This document shows, in pieces, positions 1 to 3,514 of a stretch of DNA of 5,248 bases (positions are counted from its first letter, which is position 1; every line of letters begins with the position of its first letter). The stretch comes from Chloroflexota bacterium (GTDB lineage Bacteria; Chloroflexota; Ktedonobacteria; Ktedonobacterales; Ktedonobacteraceae): NCBI GenBank assembly GCA_021828635.1, contig JAJZEJ010000032.1, positions 1 through 5,248 on the forward strand, read 5' to 3'. The position numbers and the translations under genes were made by a program. The notes below the pieces were generated by a model. The model did no database searches. It had not been told where the DNA came from and saw nothing but the letters and a program-made list of their open reading frames with translations.

Positions 1-262
1 GGCGGCCCTGCGCTGCCGCTGTGGTTCTGGGCGTTGTCGGGGGCCGACGCATCGGGTTGTTCTGAAAGGTATCCTGACGAGTAATAGAGGACGGACGTGG
101 ACGCTGATAACCCATATCCTCATCGGTAAAGTCGTCCGTATCAGGGGTAGCCATACTTCGTCGTTCATACGATGAATAGTGAGACGTATCACCAGTGATT
201 CCTGCTCCTGTATCAGGCAGGTTACGACGCCTTATCCGTGTTGGATCATTACTCTGCGACAT
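1..262 (-). CDS. N-terminal part of an uncharacterised protein, disordered and Thr/Pro/Arg-rich, running off the left edge
   Basis: The reverse strand is open from an ATG at 262-260 to the window edge: 87 complete codons, no stop. The start is well supported by an AAAAGGAG Shine-Dalgarno (275-268) five bases upstream and by a near-consensus promoter further up. The visible residues have no hydrophobic stretch and no signal peptide. They include a basic cluster (R9, R11-R13), an acidic patch (D41 to D49, sequence DTDDFTDED), and a tail rich in Pro, Thr, Arg and Ala (about 54-87). This composition indicates an intrinsically disordered N-terminal region. In filamentous Gram-positive-like bacteria such tails often precede a membrane or signalling domain, but that part lies outside the window, so no function can be given. 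The gene is transcribed divergently from the histidine kinase. I am confident that it is a real gene; its identity is unknown. Confidence 0.8.
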   Translation of the reverse strand, partial: MSQSNDPTRIRRRNLPDTGAGITGDTSHYSSYERRSMATPDTDDFTDEDMGYQRPRPSSITRQDTFQNNPMRRPPTTPRTTAAAQGR

Positions 263-356
263 GCGTACTCCTTTTCTGCCGCTGGACACATTCCTGCTTA
301 TCAATCTGACATCCACGCTCAGAACGCTAGCAGGACATTGTTCAGTATCGAGATCA

Positions 357-385
357 ATCATACAACCTACGTATTTCATTGTCAA
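357..385 (-). promoter_or_regulatory. Sigma-70-type promoter for the leftward gene
   Basis: On the reverse strand TTGACA (385-380) is followed by a 17-bp spacer and TATGAT (362-357). The -35 matches consensus fully and the -10 at five of six positions, with optimal spacing. Transcription would start near 350 and give a leader of about 88 nt before the ATG at 262. This fits the leftward gene well. Confidence 0.75.
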
Positions 386-474
386 ACAAAAACGCATCAA
401 TGCGTCCATCTGTGTTTCAAAGTATGTCTTTCTATATGTCAATAGTTTATTTCCATGCTTATTTTTCATGAGAA

Positions 475-502
475 TTGACAATATTATGAAATTTAATAAT
501 AT
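475..502 (+). promoter_or_regulatory. Possible secondary rightward promoter
   Basis: TTGACA (475-480) is followed after 16 bp by TAATAT (497-502) inside AT-rich DNA. Both boxes are good, but chance -10 matches are likely in sequence this AT-rich, and a stronger promoter lies about 60 bp downstream. It could be an alternative start for the kinase transcript or simply part of the AT-rich divergent control region. Confidence 0.35.
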
Positions 503-532
503 ATAGTAGTACAAATTTACTATACCTTCCTC

Positions 533-561
533 TTGACATGCGCCTGCTTGCTCAGTATACT
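533..561 (+). promoter_or_regulatory. Strong sigma-70-type promoter upstream of the histidine kinase
   Basis: TTGACA (533-538), a 17-bp spacer and TATACT (556-561) make a near-perfect vegetative promoter. The predicted start is near 568, so the transcript would carry about 334 nt of untranslated leader before the kinase ATG at 902. The -10 box lies between the arms of an inverted repeat (see the operator entry). Confidence 0.8.
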
Positions 562-576
562 AGTAGTGTAGCAAGC
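546..576. promoter_or_regulatory. Inverted repeat spanning the -10 box, operator candidate
   Basis: GCTTGCT (546-552) and AGCAAGC (570-576) are exact reverse complements, separated by 17 bp and centred on 561, the last base of the -10. The left arm lies upstream of the expected transcript start, so this cannot be a complete RNA hairpin and is better explained as a DNA site. Binding here would block RNA polymerase, which suggests a repressor site. No regulator gene is visible in the window. Confidence 0.4.
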
Positions 577-635
577 GAGCTATCAAACTAGTTAGAAGAT
601 ACAGAAACAATCAACATGTAGGGTAACACAAGCAA

Positions 636-666
636 GAGCGTAACCAGTTCCTACGGTTAGTCGCTC
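636..666 (+). other. Stem-loop in the kinase leader
   Basis: GAGCGTAACC (636-645) can pair with GGTTA (655-659) plus CGCTC (662-666), giving ten base pairs with a two-base bulge (GT, 660-661) and a nine-base loop. No T-run follows, so it is not a terminator. It is a structural element of unknown role. Confidence 0.4.
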
Positions 667-709
667 GTTCCCACCACGGCATCTACCCCGTAATGCGTCG
701 TTCCCCCAA

Positions 710-737
710 CAGGTGTGACTCCACATGCCTGAGTTTT
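710..737 (+). terminator. Terminator-like hairpin inside the kinase leader
   Basis: CAGGTGTG (710-717) pairs with CACA (722-725) and CCTG (728-731), giving eight base pairs with a four-base loop and a two-base bulge. It is followed closely by four T (733-736) and then a pyrimidine-rich stretch. The T-run is short, so a leaky or conditional terminator is possible but weakly supported. Confidence 0.25.
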
Positions 738-753
738 CTCCCCCTCCTTTGCC

Positions 754-828
754 AGGGCCGTTCCTTGCCTGTTTGCGGCGATACCCTTTTCCCCCTTTTA
801 GGGTCGCAGACAGGCAGGGAGCGACCCT
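754..828. repeat. REP/BIME-like palindromic repeat pair
   Basis: Two related units lie head to head. The right unit (800-828) is bounded by AGGGTCGC (800-807) and its exact complement GCGACCCT (821-828). The left unit (754-787) is a diverged inverted copy sharing the TGCCTGT core and the ACCCT end. Together they fold into one long hairpin: 759-777 pairs with 805-823 over 19 positions (including G-T wobbles), then a five-base bulge (778-782), then 783-787 pairs with 800-804, with a pyrimidine loop. Paired inverted palindromic units are the hallmark of REP/BIME-type extragenic elements. Whether other copies exist in this genome cannot be seen here. Confidence 0.5.
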
Positions 829-838
829 CCCCATTTTT
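800..838 (+). terminator. Alternative short hairpin with a downstream T-run
   Basis: AGGGTCGC (800-807) pairs perfectly with GCGACCCT (821-828) around a 13-base loop. Five T follow at 834-838, after CCCCA. It shares bases 805-807 and 821-823 with the long hairpin (759-823), so the two folds exclude each other. The five-base gap before the T-run makes it a poor classical terminator, but the arrangement resembles attenuator logic. Confidence 0.25.
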
Positions 839-901
839 GTCATGCTGTATGCTAGAAATAGAGAAGGCAAAGCAAGCTGACTTATAAAGGAGTAGAAGAT
901 T

Positions 902-1552
902 ATGACCACTCTGCAAAAGCGTTCACAACATGATATGGATATACAACAAGAGCGTAGCCGTCTGGCCCGCGATATTCACGATGGAGCAGCACAGTATATG
1001 CTGTATGCACTCTATGGGATACATCGCTCAATCTATTTGCTGGAAGCACTGTCAGAACACCCGGAGTATCAGTCACTGCTTCATGAAGAGATGCAGCATG
1101 TCGCACACAGCGTCGAGACGGGCCTGAACGAGCTGCGCCAACAAATTACCTCGCTCATGCCACTGCAATTACAGGGTCGTGATCTGCCAACAGCTTTATG
1201 CGATCTGTTCGCCGATTTCATGCTAAACCTGCCCACGCTTACCATCAATGCTGATCTACAGGGCATACAGACGGTGCCGCGTCCACTGGCAGGAATTGTC
1301 TTCCGTTTGCTACAAGAATCGCTGCACAACGTCTACAAACATGCCCATGCCAGTATCGCTGAGGTGCGTTGCTCTGTCCATGACGGCGTTTTGCTAATCG
1401 AGGTTAGCGACAACGGAAAAGGCATTGACGAGTCTGTTGCCCAGCGCGATCTGCGTTCTCTCCGTGGACGAGTACAAGAGGTTGGTGGTCAACTGGAAGT
1501 AGAGAGCAAAGCGGGACGAGGTACAACCATAAGAATACGCATCCCCCTGTAG
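902..1552 (+). CDS. Cytoplasmic sensor-less histidine kinase, HisKA_3/NarL-LiaS type
   Basis: This 216-residue protein is the catalytic core of a two-component histidine kinase that would autophosphorylate and pass phosphate to a response regulator, typically of the LuxR/NarL type. The HisKA_3 dimerisation domain (about 15-85) carries the phospho-acceptor in the motif ERSRLARDIHDGAAQ, with H26. The HATPase_c domain (about 125-215) shows the N box (E139, N143, H147 in LLQESLHNVYKHA), the G1 box DNGKGI (170-175), and a final G-x-G-T box (GRGTT, 205-209). Both catalytic regions look intact. There is no membrane segment, PAS, GAF or other sensor domain, so its input must come from a partner or from the short N-terminus. 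The start is set by AAAGGAG (886-892), nine bases upstream. No response regulator gene is adjacent: the next gene is a glycosyltransferase with its own promoter. Confidence 0.93.
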   Translation: MTTLQKRSQHDMDIQQERSRLARDIHDGAAQYMLYALYGIHRSIYLLEALSEHPEYQSLLHEEMQHVAHSVETGLNELRQQITSLMPLQLQGRDLPTALCDLFADFMLNLPTLTINADLQGIQTVPRPLAGIVFRLLQESLHNVYKHAHASIAEVRCSVHDGVLLIEVSDNGKGIDESVAQRDLRSLRGRVQEVGGQLEVESKAGRGTTIRIRIPL

Positions 1553-1590
1553 GGACCGTTTTTGCACATCTTGCCCGTGATTTTCTCAAC

Positions 1591-1619
1591 TTGACGCCTC
1601 TTCCTTTGTTGTGTAGAAT
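1591..1619 (+). promoter_or_regulatory. Promoter for the membrane glycosyltransferase
   Basis: TTGACG (1591-1596), a 17-bp spacer and TAGAAT (1614-1619) form a good vegetative promoter in the 142-bp gap after the kinase. Transcription would start near 1626 and leave a leader of about 70 nt. This argues that the glycosyltransferase need not depend on the kinase transcript. Confidence 0.6.
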
Positions 1620-1631
1620 GAGCGACGGACA

Positions 1632-1651
1632 GGGCGTGATCAATCACGCCC
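1632..1651. repeat. Compact perfect palindrome between kinase and glycosyltransferase
   Basis: GGGCGTGAT (1632-1640) and ATCACGCCC (1643-1651) are exact reverse complements, giving an RNA stem of eight base pairs with a TCAA tetraloop. It lies just after the predicted start at about 1626. No T-run follows on either strand, so it is unlikely to be an intrinsic terminator. It may be a dispersed extragenic hairpin repeat, a transcript-stabilising 5' stem, or a symmetrical protein-binding site. Confidence 0.55.
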
Positions 1652-1694
1652 CTACGGGTTTACATGAGAAGCCGTAACAACAAGGGAATATAGT

Positions 1695-3362
1695 ATGAAG
1701 TATCTGAAAATTGATCGCTATGACCTGTGGGCGATCTTGCTGATCCTGTGTGCTACAGGGTTGCGCATCTTTTTTGACGCGCTTGGTTGGCCTCCCACCA
1801 ACGCTGATGAGGGAACGATGGGCATTATGGCCCTTCATATTGCCTATAATGGCGCACACCCGTTGCTTTTCTATGGGCAAAACTACATGGGGGCGATGGA
1901 AGCTTATCTGGGAGCTTTCTTCTTCCATCTTTTTGGCCCCTCACTCTTCGCGTTACGGCTAGGCGTTATTTTCCTCGTCACCCTCTTTCTGATCAGTACC
2001 TATCTGTTGACACGGATTCTCTATTCAAAACAATTTGGACTCTGCGTATTGGCTCTTCTCTGTTTTGGTTCTATTTATGTCTTTACCCGTGAGATGATTG
2101 CCACGGGTGGTACATCACAAACGTTGCTCTTCGGCTCACTCTCACTGCTGCTAGCCTCCTGGCTCTCCATCACCTATCACCGTCATGCTTCCTGGCGAAC
2201 CAGATTGCTGCGTGTGCCAGGCTATGTCTGCTGGGGGCTGGCAATTGGTTTGGGCGTCTGGAGCGACATGATTGTGCTACCTATCTTCGTGATGGCTGGA
2301 TTGCTACTTTTGCTCTTCTGCTGGCGCGATCTACTGTGGACGTGGCCTCTGATCTTCGTTAGTATGCTTGTGGGCGCGTGGCCGATTATCGAGTATAATC
2401 GTCAAGCCTCCAAAGTTACCAATTCTCTAACAACCTTGCTTGGTCTCTTTAAGGGTAGCACTACTACGGCCCCGCACACGTTAGCAGGTATCCTACATGG
2501 CGTCAAAGATACTGTGTTGATTAGCATGCCAATGGCGACTGGCAACCCTTTTTGTCCCGTGATGGAACTGCCCTGGCTGGGTGATAACAGCCCACACGTT
2601 CCGGCCTGCACCGTAGCGCATGCTTTCTGGGGTTTTGGCTACCTCGGCCTATTCTTCCTCTCGCTCATTGTTACCATCGTTGGCCTCTGGCTCTTGCGAC
2701 GACAACATCCAGAGGGCGTAGATCGCGCCAGCATAGTACGCCATATCGCGCGTCTCTGCATGCTTGGGGGTGGCCTGCTGGCGCTCGCGGGCTACTCGAT
2801 CAGTTCGGCCCCGATAGGCTGGCCCGGTTTCCATGCCCGCTATCTCAGTACGTTGCTCATCATCACGCCCGTCGTGCTGGCTCCTTTGTGGATGGGTGCG
2901 ACCGCCTTCAAAAGCCATATCGGTACATTCAACAAGCTCGTGCCACTATTCAGCCGTGTTGCACTGGCGCTGGTCTTCCTGCTCTACCTGACTGGCACAG
3001 GTATCTTGATTAGCGAGATACCACGTACACAACTACAAAATCAGCGCATGGCCGATTTGCGTCAGACGCTTGAGAACATTGGTGCCACGCGCATCTATAC
3101 CGATTACTGGTCTTGCGACAACACCGCCTTCCTTAGCGACGAGCATATTGTCTGTGCTGTCATGGAGACAAATCTCCAGGTTTGGACAATCCATAATCGC
3201 TATCCTCCGTATGCCGCTGCCGTCACGAGCGATGCGCATGCGACCTACGTGTTCCCCGATAGCAGTCAGCAACTGGTCACGCTAGAACACAAAATCGCGC
3301 ATAGCAAGACGCACTATCGCGTCATCAAGCAGGATGGTTATACAATCTACCAGCCGGTGTAG
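1695..3362 (+). CDS. Polytopic membrane glycosyltransferase, GT-C fold, ArnT/PMT (GT39-like) family
   Basis: This 555-residue integral membrane protein most likely transfers a sugar from a polyprenyl-phosphate donor to an acceptor on the outer face of the membrane. I count roughly 11-12 hydrophobic segments. The first is at about 11-30, most of the rest are at 68-232, and three or more lie between 305 and 440. The first outer loop holds the acidic pair D38-E39 (NADEGTMG), the expected position of the metal/donor-binding DE motif of GT-C enzymes, followed by a conserved-looking HPLLFYGQNYMGAMEAYLG segment (55-73). A long loop (about 233-305) contains cysteines C287 and C305. The C-terminal 110 residues (about 445-555) are soluble and probably extracytoplasmic. 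Shine-Dalgarno AAGGGA (1682-1687) lies seven bases before the ATG. Length is normal for the family. Sugar and acceptor cannot be deduced: no polysaccharide or lipid-modification genes are adjacent. Confidence 0.85.
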   Translation: MKYLKIDRYDLWAILLILCATGLRIFFDALGWPPTNADEGTMGIMALHIAYNGAHPLLFYGQNYMGAMEAYLGAFFFHLFGPSLFALRLGVIFLVTLFLISTYLLTRILYSKQFGLCVLALLCFGSIYVFTREMIATGGTSQTLLFGSLSLLLASWLSITYHRHASWRTRLLRVPGYVCWGLAIGLGVWSDMIVLPIFVMAGLLLLLFCWRDLLWTWPLIFVSMLVGAWPIIEYNRQASKVTNSLTTLLGLFKGSTTTAPHTLAGILHGVKDTVLISMPMATGNPFCPVMELPWLGDNSPHVPACTVAHAFWGFGYLGLFFLSLIVTIVGLWLLRRQHPEGVDRASIVRHIARLCMLGGGLLALAGYSISSAPIGWPGFHARYLSTLLIITPVVLAPLWMGATAFKSHIGTFNKLVPLFSRVALALVFLLYLTGTGILISEIPRTQLQNQRMADLRQTLENIGATRIYTDYWSCDNTAFLSDEHIVCAVMETNLQVWTIHNRYPPYAAAVTSDAHATYVFPDSSQQLVTLEHKIAHSKTHYRVIKQDGYTIYQPV

Positions 3363-3407
3363 AGAACAATTATGTGTTTTAACAAACAATCGGTCTCTAC
3401 ACATCGG
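3354..3407 (+). other. Stem-loop overlapping the glycosyltransferase stop codon
   Basis: GTGTAGAGA (3357-3365), which contains the TAG stop, is the exact complement of TCTCTACAC (3394-3402). CCG (3354-3356) and CGG (3405-3407) extend the stem past a two-base bulge, for 12 base pairs in total with a 28-base loop. No T-run follows, so it is not a standard intrinsic terminator. It may protect the 3' end of the transcript or act as a factor-assisted terminator. Confidence 0.45.
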
Positions 3408-3426
3408 TATGGTTATATCTACGAGC

Positions 3427-3457
3427 TTGCCAAAACATGAGATTGGGCGCGTATAAT
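3427..3457 (+). promoter_or_regulatory. Promoter candidate for the gene at the right edge
   Basis: A consensus -10, TATAAT (3452-3457), is preceded by TTGCCA (3427-3432) with a rather long 19-bp spacer. Transcription would start near 3464, about 50 nt before the ATG at 3515. The -10 is convincing and the -35 is tentative. Confidence 0.5.
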
Positions 3458-3514
3458 AGAGAAAATTTAGAATAGCAATGTATCAGGAATTGTCTCGACG
3501 AAGAGAGAAAATAT

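Larger units (their letters stand above)
263..532. other. Divergent intergenic region with an AT-rich core
   Basis: This stretch separates the leftward gene from the rightward kinase unit. It holds the leftward Shine-Dalgarno and promoter, then a strongly AT-rich core (about 420-530) with several TTGACA or TGTCAA hexamers (380-385, 437-442, 475-480). Small open frames here lack ribosome-binding sites and recognisable protein features, so I do not call any gene. Confidence 0.7.
568..901 (+). other. Long structured leader of the histidine kinase transcript
   Basis: About 334 nt lie between the predicted start of transcription and the kinase ATG. No convincing protein is encoded: the longest rightward frame (693-887) has no ribosome-binding site and runs through the palindromic repeats. 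The leader instead holds several stem-loops, described separately (636-666, 710-731, 759-823 and the alternative 800-828). The pyrimidine-rich stretch at about 733-750 follows one of these hairpins. I recognise no known riboswitch or T-box signature. The leader could be regulatory, or a dispersed repeat could have inserted between promoter and gene. Confidence 0.5.

Noticed and set aside
414..442. Second leftward TTGACA (442-437) as an additional promoter
   Set aside because: At 16-18 bp spacing the candidate -10 sequences (for example TGAAAC) are poor, and the promoter at 385-357 is much better.
179..506. Two overlapping rightward reading frames (179-445 and 195-506)
   Set aside because: They run antisense through the well-supported start of the leftward gene and then into AT-rich promoter DNA, with no ribosome-binding site and no protein-like composition.
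616..621. ATG immediately followed by TAG in the leader, a minimal start-stop element
   Set aside because: No Shine-Dalgarno lies upstream, and a six-base match of this kind is expected by chance.
693..887. 64-residue rightward reading frame, Cys- and Pro-containing, in the kinase leader
   Set aside because: It has no Shine-Dalgarno before its ATG, and its codons run straight through the palindromic repeats, which explains the odd composition. It is better read as non-coding leader or repeat.
592..909. 105-residue leftward reading frame opposite the kinase leader
   Set aside because: It overlaps the strong rightward promoter's transcript and the inverted repeats, has no ribosome-binding site, and shows no coherent domain.
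1542..1563. Possible intrinsic terminator at the end of the kinase gene (TCCC...GGGA followed by five T)
   Set aside because: The stem is only about four base pairs and three bases separate it from the T-run, too weak to call a terminator.
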